From Burkholderiaceae bacterium (GTDB lineage: Bacteria; Pseudomonadota; Gammaproteobacteria; Burkholderiales; Burkholderiaceae_C), in the NCBI GenBank assembly GCA_023954035.1, contig JAMLIT010000001.1, positions 62,001 through 126,000 on the forward strand: DNA of 64,000 nucleotides. The letters run 5' to 3'. Each line of letters opens with the position of its first letter. Positions within the stretch are counted from its first letter, which is position 1. The notes below the pieces were generated by a model. The model was not told the origin of the DNA, searched no databases, and worked only from the letters and a program-made list of their open reading frames with translations. The translations under genes were made by a program, and so were the position numbers. Positions 54,277 through 62,696 of this stretch are shown here, in pieces.

Positions 54277-56376
54277 TCAATACGGCCCCTTGTGGCTGGG
54301 CGATCGGTGCAGCAGTCCGCTGCGCTGGTCGGCGCTGGTGATGCGGTAGCGCTCGTACTGGCGCAGGATGTCCACGATGACTTCCTCACGCCGCAGGTAC
54401 TGGATGTCGTAGCCTTCGCGGCCATCGGCAAAGAAGGTGATGGGTTCGAACACATAGGGCAGCGAGCCCTCGGGCGCGGCGTCGCGCACCGCAAAGGTGG
54501 CGGCGGCCCGGCGCGTCACGCGCACCCCATAGACGAAATCGCGCAACCGCGCATCGGGGATGGCAAAGCGCAGCGTTTCGTCCTGCTGCGGGTCACCCTG
54601 CAGCTCAGCCACGACGCCGCGTTGGCCCAACTCGGCGGCCACGTCGCGCATGGCCGGCACCACGGTCTCCGCCAGGTAGGCACGTACCTCGGCCTCGGTG
54701 GAATCGCGCACCATCTGCTCCAACCGGTGGCGCCAGTGCGCCCCACTCCAGAAGCTGGTGGCGGGCGCCAGGCCGCGCGTGGCGTGCGCCTGGTCGGCCT
54801 GCAGGCCCCGCCACAGGCCCCAGCAGAGCACCAGCATGATGAGCGCCACCGGCAAGGCCGCCACCAGCGTCATCGCCTGCAGCGCCTTGAGGCCGCCGGC
54901 GAGCATCAAGATGGCCGCCGTCACACCGAGCACTGCCGCCCAAAACAGACGCTGCCAGACCGGCGAACGCGGATGGCCGCGCGAGGCGATGGTGTCCACC
55001 ACAAACGCGCCCGAGTCGGCCGAGGTCACGAAGAACACCGCAATCAGCACAATCGCCAGCCAGGACACGGCCGTGGACCAGGGCAGCAGCTCGAGGAAGT
55101 TGAACAGCAGCGCATCGACATTGCCCACCGTGGCGCCGAGCACACCTTGCGCGGCGTGGGTGTCGAGCCAGATGGCGCTGTTGCCAAAGGTGGTCATCCA
55201 CAGCAGGTTGAAGGCCGTGGGCACCAGCAAGACGCCGACGATGAACTGGCGAATGCTGCGCCCGCGCGAAATGCGTGCAATGAACATGCCGACGAAGGGT
55301 GACCAGGAAATCCACCAGGCCCAGTACAGGATCGTCCAGCCACCGAACCAGCCGGCCTCCTGCGTGCCTTCGTAGGCAAAGGTGCGCAGCGAGAGCGACA
55401 CCAGCTGCGACACGTAGTGGCCGATGTTCTCGCTCAGCGCCTGGAACAGGAACACCGTCGGCCCGGCGATGATGACAAAGCCCAGCAGCAGGAACGAGAG
55501 CGAGAGATTGAGCTCGCTCAGGCGCCGCACGCCCTTGTCCAGACCACTGACGGCGGAAATGCCGGCCAGAGCGACCACCACGACGATGATGCCGACGCGA
55601 AACACATCGGTGCTGGTGTCCCAGCCGCCCACCCGCCCCAAACCTGCGGAAAGCTGGAGCGCACCGTAGCCCAGTGTGGTGGCGATGCCGGCAATGGTGC
55701 CCACCAGCGCAAACGCATCGACCGCGTGGCCTATGGGCCCGTTGATGCGCTCCTTGAGCAGCGGGTACAGGCCCGAGCGCAGCGTCAGCGGCAGGTTGTA
55801 GCGAAAGCCGAAATACGCCAGCACCAAGCCCATGGTGCCGTAGATCGCCCAGGCATGAAAACCCCAGTGGAAGAACGTCACCTCCAGCGCCTCGCGCGCG
55901 GCGGCTGGCGTGCCGGCGATGGTGGTCGGGGGCTTGAGGAAGTGCTGCAGCGGCTCGGCCACGCCGAAATACATCAGGCCGATGCCCATGCCGGCCGCGA
56001 ACAGCATGGCAGTCCACGAGATGAAATTGAACTCGGGCGCGGAATTGTCGGGCCCGAGCTTGATATCGCCGTAGCGGCTGGAAGCGATCAGCACCAGAAA
56101 CACCAGGAACACAGTGACCGCCACGGTGTAGAACCAGTCGAAATGCCCCACCACCCAGCTCTGGGCGCCCGAGAAAAGGCCGACGGCACGCTCAGGTTGC
56201 AAGGTGCAAAACACCAGCAGCGCGCCAAGTACGGCGAGCGCCGGCAGTACCACCGGCGCGGCCAGCGTCATGCGCGGGGTCGGCTCGGCCGCCGACAGAG
56301 GGCCGGTGGCCGCAGCAGGGGGCAAGGCCATGCCACTATCGTCGGGAAGCGATTCGTCGGTGTGGGGAGCGGACAT
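54277..56376 (-). CDS. betT: BCCT-family choline/glycine betaine transporter
   Basis: A 699-residue carrier with 12 transmembrane helices and a long cytoplasmic C-terminus (about 180 residues) of the BetT kind. Signature segments are APEFNFISWTAMLFAAGMGI, GLMYFGVAEP and the Trp-rich WWISWSPFVGMFIARISRGR. It imports choline or betaine with protons or sodium for osmoprotection; the C-terminal domain senses osmolarity in relatives. ATG 56376 has AGGAGG upstream. The substrate is inferred from the family and the long tail. Confidence 0.9.
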   Translation of the reverse strand: MSAPHTDESLPDDSGMALPPAAATGPLSAAEPTPRMTLAAPVVLPALAVLGALLVFCTLQPERAVGLFSGAQSWVVGHFDWFYTVAVTVFLVFLVLIASSRYGDIKLGPDNSAPEFNFISWTAMLFAAGMGIGLMYFGVAEPLQHFLKPPTTIAGTPAAAREALEVTFFHWGFHAWAIYGTMGLVLAYFGFRYNLPLTLRSGLYPLLKERINGPIGHAVDAFALVGTIAGIATTLGYGALQLSAGLGRVGGWDTSTDVFRVGIIVVVVALAGISAVSGLDKGVRRLSELNLSLSFLLLGFVIIAGPTVFLFQALSENIGHYVSQLVSLSLRTFAYEGTQEAGWFGGWTILYWAWWISWSPFVGMFIARISRGRSIRQFIVGVLLVPTAFNLLWMTTFGNSAIWLDTHAAQGVLGATVGNVDALLFNFLELLPWSTAVSWLAIVLIAVFFVTSADSGAFVVDTIASRGHPRSPVWQRLFWAAVLGVTAAILMLAGGLKALQAMTLVAALPVALIMLVLCWGLWRGLQADQAHATRGLAPATSFWSGAHWRHRLEQMVRDSTEAEVRAYLAETVVPAMRDVAAELGQRGVVAELQGDPQQDETLRFAIPDARLRDFVYGVRVTRRAAATFAVRDAAPEGSLPYVFEPITFFADGREGYDIQYLRREEVIVDILRQYERYRITSADQRSGLLHRSPSHKGPY

Positions 56377-56511
56377 GCGGCCTCCTGAAAAGTTGGCGCC
56401 AAGGCGGCGCCGAGCCACGGCAGCCAGGCGGCACAGGGGATGGGAGGGCAGTGTGCGCGCTGTTTTCCCATGCACCGCCGGCGGTGCACCTCCAAAAAAT
56501 GACAAAAATTT

Positions 56512-56553
56512 GGCTCTAGCGCTTACCAGCTAAGCGCATCAAGCTCATTTTTC
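56512..56553 (+). repeat. dispersed repeat copy E (end of the alpha-2-macroglobulin gene)
   Basis: GGCTCTAGCGCTTACCAGCT then AAGCGCATCAAGCTCATTTTT. It overlaps the last codons and stop of the macroglobulin gene and fills the gap toward the BCCT gene. Confidence 0.7.
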
Positions 56554-59500
56554 AGTAGCATTCTGATTGGATTGCCCCTGCACCTTCACCGGCGCATTGG
56601 GCGATTCGCCAAACATCTCCGGCGCGTACAGCGCCTCGACGCGCGTTGGTGGCAACGCGAAGCTGCCCGCATTGTTCAAACGAATCGTGTACTGCAGCTT
56701 CACCTTGCCCTCGGGCAGGTATTCGTAGTAGCTGCGGAAGGCCTCAAAGCTGCGCTCCTCAAACGCCATCCAGCCATTGCCTGAGCGCTTTTCGCCCTGG
56801 GTCGCAATTTCGGAATCGCGCCCCAGGCCGCTGCCCAGAATGGTGGCGCCGCCGGGAATCGGGTCGGTGATCGCCACCCAGGTCATGTTGGCGCTGGCGT
56901 CCACTTCCAGCGTGACGCGCAGCACGTCGCCGCGCGAATACTGGCCAGCAGGCAAGCTCTTGTCGGCCTGCTCCACTGCCTCCACCGTGCGGCGCACGCG
57001 GTAGCCCGCGTCCAACGGTGCGGTGCGCGGCACAGCGGCGAGCGACTGCACCGTCAGCCAGGGCTTGCCCGTCCCCTGGTGCGTGACGGCCAGGGTTTGG
57101 CCTCCAGCTTTCGGCCAAGGCAGGAACATCGTGTTGCCGCTGAGCATGCCGGGCGCCGATGGCGCGCCAAAGGCGCTGGCTTCGTGCGGCGCTCCTGCGG
57201 CGTCGGCGGGCTTGCGCCGCGTGACCTTGGTCCAGTCCACCTTGGCAGTCTCGCTGCCCAGACTGGCCTGCGTGCTGCCAGCAACGGGCGTGCGCTCGAA
57301 CTTGGCAGAAAAACTGCGCAGCGCCAGCGCGCCCCACAAATTGGCCGTCGTGGTGTGCCAGGCACCGCCTTGCTGGCGCGCGATGAAGCCGGTGACGAGG
57401 CGCGGCAGCTCACTCTGCCAGGCTGGATCATCCATAACCGTCAACAGCAAACGGGCGGCGTTCACGTCGCTGCCCTGCATCAGCCACCACCAGCTGTCTT
57501 GCTGCTCGGTGCTGAACGCCACGCGCGTGCCCTGGTAATTCAGGCGGCTGTGCAGAATCTGCTCGGCTTCCTGCAGGCGCGCGGCCTGGTTGGCGATGCC
57601 CGGCACGCGGCGCAAAATGCGCAGCCAGTCGATGACGGCGTGCGTGGGCCACTGGTTGGGGGCGATCGTGATGCTTGAGAGCATGCGCGCCTGCGCCTTG
57701 CCACTGCGCGACAGCGCCTCAATGGCGGCGAGCTTGCGCATCGGCAAATCCTCGCGCGGGCTCCAGAACTTGCGCGCGATTTTCCCTTCGACAAAGGCCA
57801 CCAGCGCATGCTCCATGGGTGCGCGCACGGCGTCCGGCAGGCCCATGCTGGGGTCGAGCTTGGCGGCTTCGTCGGCGGCGGAGATCAGGAAGGCAGTGAG
57901 TGTGTCGCTGCCCCGGCGCGTTTCGCCGGCGCGCGGCGGGAAGTAGTTCGCCAGGCCATCTTCATCGAGGTAGGTCGGCACGCGCGCCATCAGCGCGCGC
58001 CAGGCCGCCGCATCGTCCATGCCAATGGCCTTGCTGGCCAGTTGCTCCAGGCAGCTGTAGGGGTAGCGCGCCCACCAGTCGCGCACGCCGGGCAGCCCCT
58101 CGGCCAGCTTGGGCTGCACCGCCAGACTGATGCCGCCGCGCCCCGGCAACGCGGTGGGCGGCGGCGCGACGGGCAGCTCGTAGCTGCCGTCCAGCTGCAC
58201 CAACGTGCCCTGCTGCACCGAGACTGGCACCGTGGGCACGATGCGCTGCTGCGCCTTGAGCGCGTCGCGCGCGCCGCCCAGGGTGTCGTGCGCCTCGATT
58301 TCCCACAGCAGGGATTGGGCGCGGGTCTGGCCCAGCTGCTCGGGCGCTGTCACGCTCCAGGCCAGCTCGCGCGCCTCGCCAGCCGGTATATCCACCGTTT
58401 GCGATTTGATTTCCAGCAAAGTGGCGCGCGGAGCAACTTCCACCTTCATGGCCTTGGCCGTGGTGTTGCGCAGCGTGATTTGCGCGCGGAACTCATCCCC
58501 CTCCCGCACCAGTGGCGGCAGGCCGCTGATGATTTGCAGGTCCTGCGTGCTGCGGATGGTCGTCGAGCCCGTGCCAAACAGGCCTACCGCCGCATCGGCC
58601 ACCGCGACGATGCGAAAGCTCGTCAGCGCGTCGTTCAGCGGCACCGTGACCTGGGCCTGGCCCTTGTCGTCCAGCTTGACCACGGGTTGCCAGAGCAGCA
58701 AGGTGTCGAGCAGCTCGCGGGTCGGCGCACGGCCGCCACCACCGCCAGGCGCGGCGGCTTTCTTGCCGTAGTGGCGCCGGCCAATGATTTCCATTTGGGC
58801 TGTGGCCGTCTGCACGCCCCAGGCGCGGCGCTGCAGCATGGCGCCAAGCAGATTCCAGCTGGTGTTGGGCATGAGTTCGAGCAGCGCTTCATCCACTGCG
58901 GCCAGCGCCACTTCGGCGTTCGCCGCAGGTTTGCCATCGGGGAGCAGGGCCGTAATGGTGACTTGCGCCTTGCCGCGCACCGGGTAGCTGGCCTGGTCGG
59001 CCGCCACCTTCACATCAATGCGGTGCGCCCCTGCACCCACCTTGATCTCCGCCATGCCAAAGCGGAACGCCGGCTTGCTCAGGTCCACCAGGGCGGTCGG
59101 CAGCTGGTACTGCTTGCCGTCGTACCAGAAGGCGCCCCACCACTCGCGCGGCGCCTTGTAGCCCCAGGTGAAGAAGCTGTACCAGGGCACCTCGTGCAGG
59201 CGCCCGCGCAGCGCCAGCACGCTGATGTACACATTCGGCCCCCAGTGGGGCTGCACCTTGAGCGAAACGCTGGGGTCCTTGCCCGAGAGCTTCATCACTT
59301 GCGTCTCGATGATGCCCTCGCGTTCCACCGCCACCAGGGCCGTGGCTTCACGGAACGGCATGCGCACCTGCAGGCGTGCGGTCTCGCCCGGCTGGTAGCT
59401 GCGTCGCTCGGGCAGCACGTCGATGCGGTCGTGGTTCTGGCCGCCAAACCATTGTTCGCCGGCCCGGCTGACCCAGACGGACGAGGCCGCGTCAAAGGTG

Positions 59501-62500
59501 TTGCCGTCCTTGTCGCGCGCCGTGGCGACCAGCTCGATTTCCCCAACCTCGTCGAGCCGCGCCTCGCACAGAAGCAGGCCGCGCGCATCGCTCTTGCCGG
59601 TGCACAGTGTGCCCAGGTCGTGCGTTTCGGTGTGGTTGTCGTAGCTGTAGAAGCCGCCGACGATGCGCTTGCGGCTGCTGGTGGTGGTGCGGGCCACAGC
59701 TTGCACCTGCAGCGGCACCGCTGCCAGCGGTTTGCCATCGGGCGAGAGCGCCAACACCTGGAAGCGCGCCTTGCTCCCGGACGACACCCAGCCCTCGGTC
59801 TTGATGCCGGCCACGACGCCGGCTGGCCAGAGCGTTCTGCTGCTGCGCAGCGTCTGCACCTCGCCGCTCGGGTCTGCGTAGGTGGCCTCGATGACCAATT
59901 CTTGTGCACTTGCGGCGCGCGGCACCGGATCGAGCGTCAAATGCCCACCGCCCTTGGCGTCCAGCGTCAACGGGAGCTTGTCCGCAATGATGCGGCTGTC
60001 GCTGGCGGAGGTAGAGGGAGCGCCGGATTCGTCTTCGTCCTCGGCCATGCCTTGTTGCGCATTCTGCGCATCGCGCTGGCGTGGCGGGCTGAAGGTAAAT
60101 TCGTCATAGTCGGCAAACGACAGACTTTTGCCGCGCACCAGCGCCGAGACACGCACTGGCAAGCGCGCAGCGGGGCCTCCAGAGACATAGTTCACCTGCA
60201 CATCCACGGGCAGCTTGCGCAGATTGACCAGCGCGCCCTTCTGCTGTGGACCGACGCGACCCTCCAGCACCGGCAGGCGAAAGGCTTCAACACGGAACTC
60301 GCCCGACGCCAGGCTTTGTCCCTGCCCGCCTTTGCCACGCAATTCCACGCTGTACACGCCCAGCTTGGCGGCTGGCGGCACAGCAAATTCACTCTGCGCG
60401 CTGCGGCCGCCGGTTGCTGTGCTGCGCCAGGCCAGCGGCTGGATGAACTGCTGACCACTGCCCACATGCGTGACCAACAGCTCGGTGGGTTCGGATTCAG
60501 AGAGCGCAAATCCCGCTGCCGTCTCGGCGCGCAGGAAATGCTTCATTGACACCGTTTCTCCGGCGCGCAGCAAGGTGCGGTCAAACACGGTGTGGGCCCG
60601 CTGGTCGCGCTCGGCGTCGCTGCTGGTGGGCACATTGAAACGCCAGGGCTCGATGCCGCGCTGCCATTCGCTCCAGGTAAACGCCATATCGGCGACGCCG
60701 TCGCCAGCGGTGTGGCGCACGCTGACGAAGTACCCTTCGGCGGTGCTGTAGTCGTCCTGGCGATCATCACAGATCGGAGCGCTGGTGGGCAGACCGGTGA
60801 TGGGCGCGCGGCCCTGGGCGTCGGTGATGCCCTCCGCCAGCAGGCGGCCGTCACATCCCGAGACTTGCACCTTGGCGCCTTCGACGACCTTGCCCTTGTC
60901 GAGCGAAGTCACCCAGGCCAGCGCGTTCTCGCGGCCCAGTTTGAAGTGCACCGCCAGATTCGTCACCAGCGCGCTGGTGCGCACGTACATGGTGCGCTTG
61001 GCACCGTATTCCGGCGCCAGCAGCGAGGCGCCCAGCACCGGTGAAGCGACCTCCAGCACATGAAACCCTGGCGAGAGCGGCACCCCCACCACTTCGAACG
61101 GGCGCGGGTCGGCAGCGTCGGCCTGCGGCAAGCTGATGCTGCGGGCGCCGGGCAAGCCGGCCAGCAAGGACACCATGCGCGTTTGCAGGTAGTTCTTGTC
61201 GCCATCCTTGAGCACCGGGGGCAGCGCACCCCGCGCATCGCGCCGGGCCTGCTTGCGCGTGACCTCGCTGCGGTCGTAGGTCTGTACGCGGCGGTACCAG
61301 GCAATGATGTCGGCATCCGTCTGAGGCGTGAGCGTAGCCATCTGCGCGCCTGCGGCGCCGGGCGCCGGGCCCAGGGCTTGCACCCTCAGCGCCGGTTCGA
61401 CCTTGCGCAGGGTGATGGGCAGCAGCGCCGGGCCATTGGGCCCCTCGGCAAAGCGCTCGACAATGCCAAACGGTGCGGCGGCGAACTTGGCCAGCGGTGG
61501 CATGGCGCCGGTGCGCACCGGCAGGGGAAACATGCCGGCATTGGCCAGGGGGCGGCCCGCTGCGTCGGCAAAGTCCTTGGGCAGCTCCAGCGTGTACGCC
61601 GTGGATTCCGCGAACGGCGGCGCGAAGCGCACGCTCTCAACCAAGGTGTCGCCTTGGACAGATGCTGCTGGTTCCTCGCTGTCAAAGACCGGCTTGGCCA
61701 CTTCAAGCGGCCCGCGCAGACGCAGCGCGGAGGCGAACTTGTACGGCACGGGGGCACTGAAGGCGACGGTCATCGGCCGGATGGGAAGGCAGGCGGCCTG
61801 CGCGTTTTCGCGCTCGCAGCGCAGTTCGGCGGTGAAGGCGTCGCGCACCGTGAAGTTGAAGCGCTTGTCCACTTTGGTCACCACGCCGCTGGGCGTGGCC
61901 AGGCCCTTGCCCACCACGAGCTGCAGCTTGCTGCCAGGCGTCAGGCGGCGGTTGCAGGCCAGAGTGGCGATGGTCAGGGGTGCCCTGGCGGCCTGCTGGT
62001 CCATGCGCAGGGCCTTGAGCAGTTCGTCGCGCTGCGCGCCCTCAAGCAGGCGCACGCCAATGCGCTCGCCCAGGCCTTCCATGCTGCACCAGGCGCTGGC
62101 CCGGATGCTGTCCAGCGTCGCCGGGCCGCTCAGGCGCAGCACAAAAACCTGTTCTTCGTCCAGCGCCTGCCAGGTGCCCGGACGCACCTGTTCGACAAAC
62201 GGCCCACCACTATTGAATTCATAGCTAGTAGCGCCCTTCCAGTCTGCGCCAGAGGGCGATTTAAGCGACAAATTTGGCTGCGCGGTGCAGCGCACGCCCG
62301 GCGGCAGACGCTGTGCAAAGTCGAACACCCATTCGCGCTCGCTGGTCCAGCGGCCGGTGCCCTGGCTGGCAGCCGCATCGCTGCAGCTGATGCTGAAAGG
62401 CGCCGGTGCCTTGGGGTCGCCGAACTGCACCGCTGGCGCGTCAAAGCGCACCGACACCTGACGCACCTGCGCCACTTCACCCTGCGGGGAAAAGCGCGTC

Positions 62501-62565
62501 GCTTGCAGTGCCTGAGCATTTCCAGCCGCCAGGACAAGTGCCCACGCCGCGATGTTTGTCTTCAC
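56545..62565 (-). CDS. bacterial alpha-2-macroglobulin with thioester motif
   Basis: A 2006-residue periplasmic protein: a signal peptide (NIAAWALVLAAGNAQALQ), many beta-sandwich macroglobulin domains, then the thioester region PYSCLEQLASK (C1505-Q1508) within the alpha/alpha toroid, and a C-terminal receptor-like domain. It traps proteases by covalent capture, guarding the cell wall with PBP1C. Unlike many homologues it has no lipobox cysteine, so it is probably soluble in the periplasm. GTG 62565 has AGGAG upstream. The BCCT gene separates it from pbpC. Confidence 0.93.
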   Translation of the reverse strand: MKTNIAAWALVLAAGNAQALQATRFSPQGEVAQVRQVSVRFDAPAVQFGDPKAPAPFSISCSDAAASQGTGRWTSEREWVFDFAQRLPPGVRCTAQPNLSLKSPSGADWKGATSYEFNSGGPFVEQVRPGTWQALDEEQVFVLRLSGPATLDSIRASAWCSMEGLGERIGVRLLEGAQRDELLKALRMDQQAARAPLTIATLACNRRLTPGSKLQLVVGKGLATPSGVVTKVDKRFNFTVRDAFTAELRCERENAQAACLPIRPMTVAFSAPVPYKFASALRLRGPLEVAKPVFDSEEPAASVQGDTLVESVRFAPPFAESTAYTLELPKDFADAAGRPLANAGMFPLPVRTGAMPPLAKFAAAPFGIVERFAEGPNGPALLPITLRKVEPALRVQALGPAPGAAGAQMATLTPQTDADIIAWYRRVQTYDRSEVTRKQARRDARGALPPVLKDGDKNYLQTRMVSLLAGLPGARSISLPQADAADPRPFEVVGVPLSPGFHVLEVASPVLGASLLAPEYGAKRTMYVRTSALVTNLAVHFKLGRENALAWVTSLDKGKVVEGAKVQVSGCDGRLLAEGITDAQGRAPITGLPTSAPICDDRQDDYSTAEGYFVSVRHTAGDGVADMAFTWSEWQRGIEPWRFNVPTSSDAERDQRAHTVFDRTLLRAGETVSMKHFLRAETAAGFALSESEPTELLVTHVGSGQQFIQPLAWRSTATGGRSAQSEFAVPPAAKLGVYSVELRGKGGQGQSLASGEFRVEAFRLPVLEGRVGPQQKGALVNLRKLPVDVQVNYVSGGPAARLPVRVSALVRGKSLSFADYDEFTFSPPRQRDAQNAQQGMAEDEDESGAPSTSASDSRIIADKLPLTLDAKGGGHLTLDPVPRAASAQELVIEATYADPSGEVQTLRSSRTLWPAGVVAGIKTEGWVSSGSKARFQVLALSPDGKPLAAVPLQVQAVARTTTSSRKRIVGGFYSYDNHTETHDLGTLCTGKSDARGLLLCEARLDEVGEIELVATARDKDGNTFDAASSVWVSRAGEQWFGGQNHDRIDVLPERRSYQPGETARLQVRMPFREATALVAVEREGIIETQVMKLSGKDPSVSLKVQPHWGPNVYISVLALRGRLHEVPWYSFFTWGYKAPREWWGAFWYDGKQYQLPTALVDLSKPAFRFGMAEIKVGAGAHRIDVKVAADQASYPVRGKAQVTITALLPDGKPAANAEVALAAVDEALLELMPNTSWNLLGAMLQRRAWGVQTATAQMEIIGRRHYGKKAAAPGGGGGRAPTRELLDTLLLWQPVVKLDDKGQAQVTVPLNDALTSFRIVAVADAAVGLFGTGSTTIRSTQDLQIISGLPPLVREGDEFRAQITLRNTTAKAMKVEVAPRATLLEIKSQTVDIPAGEARELAWSVTAPEQLGQTRAQSLLWEIEAHDTLGGARDALKAQQRIVPTVPVSVQQGTLVQLDGSYELPVAPPPTALPGRGGISLAVQPKLAEGLPGVRDWWARYPYSCLEQLASKAIGMDDAAAWRALMARVPTYLDEDGLANYFPPRAGETRRGSDTLTAFLISAADEAAKLDPSMGLPDAVRAPMEHALVAFVEGKIARKFWSPREDLPMRKLAAIEALSRSGKAQARMLSSITIAPNQWPTHAVIDWLRILRRVPGIANQAARLQEAEQILHSRLNYQGTRVAFSTEQQDSWWWLMQGSDVNAARLLLTVMDDPAWQSELPRLVTGFIARQQGGAWHTTTANLWGALALRSFSAKFERTPVAGSTQASLGSETAKVDWTKVTRRKPADAAGAPHEASAFGAPSAPGMLSGNTMFLPWPKAGGQTLAVTHQGTGKPWLTVQSLAAVPRTAPLDAGYRVRRTVEAVEQADKSLPAGQYSRGDVLRVTLEVDASANMTWVAITDPIPGGATILGSGLGRDSEIATQGEKRSGNGWMAFEERSFEAFRSYYEYLPEGKVKLQYTIRLNNAGSFALPPTRVEALYAPEMFGESPNAPVKVQGQSNQNATEK

Positions 62566-62696
62566 TCTGGACTCCTACCCATACATCAAAAGCCCCCGGC
62601 GCAGCCCGCGGAAAACCGCCGCGGAACTATTGCAGCGCCGTCCGCGAGTCCTTGCAGACCCACTGCGATCGTGCCATCCTGCCAGCAGGTTACGCC

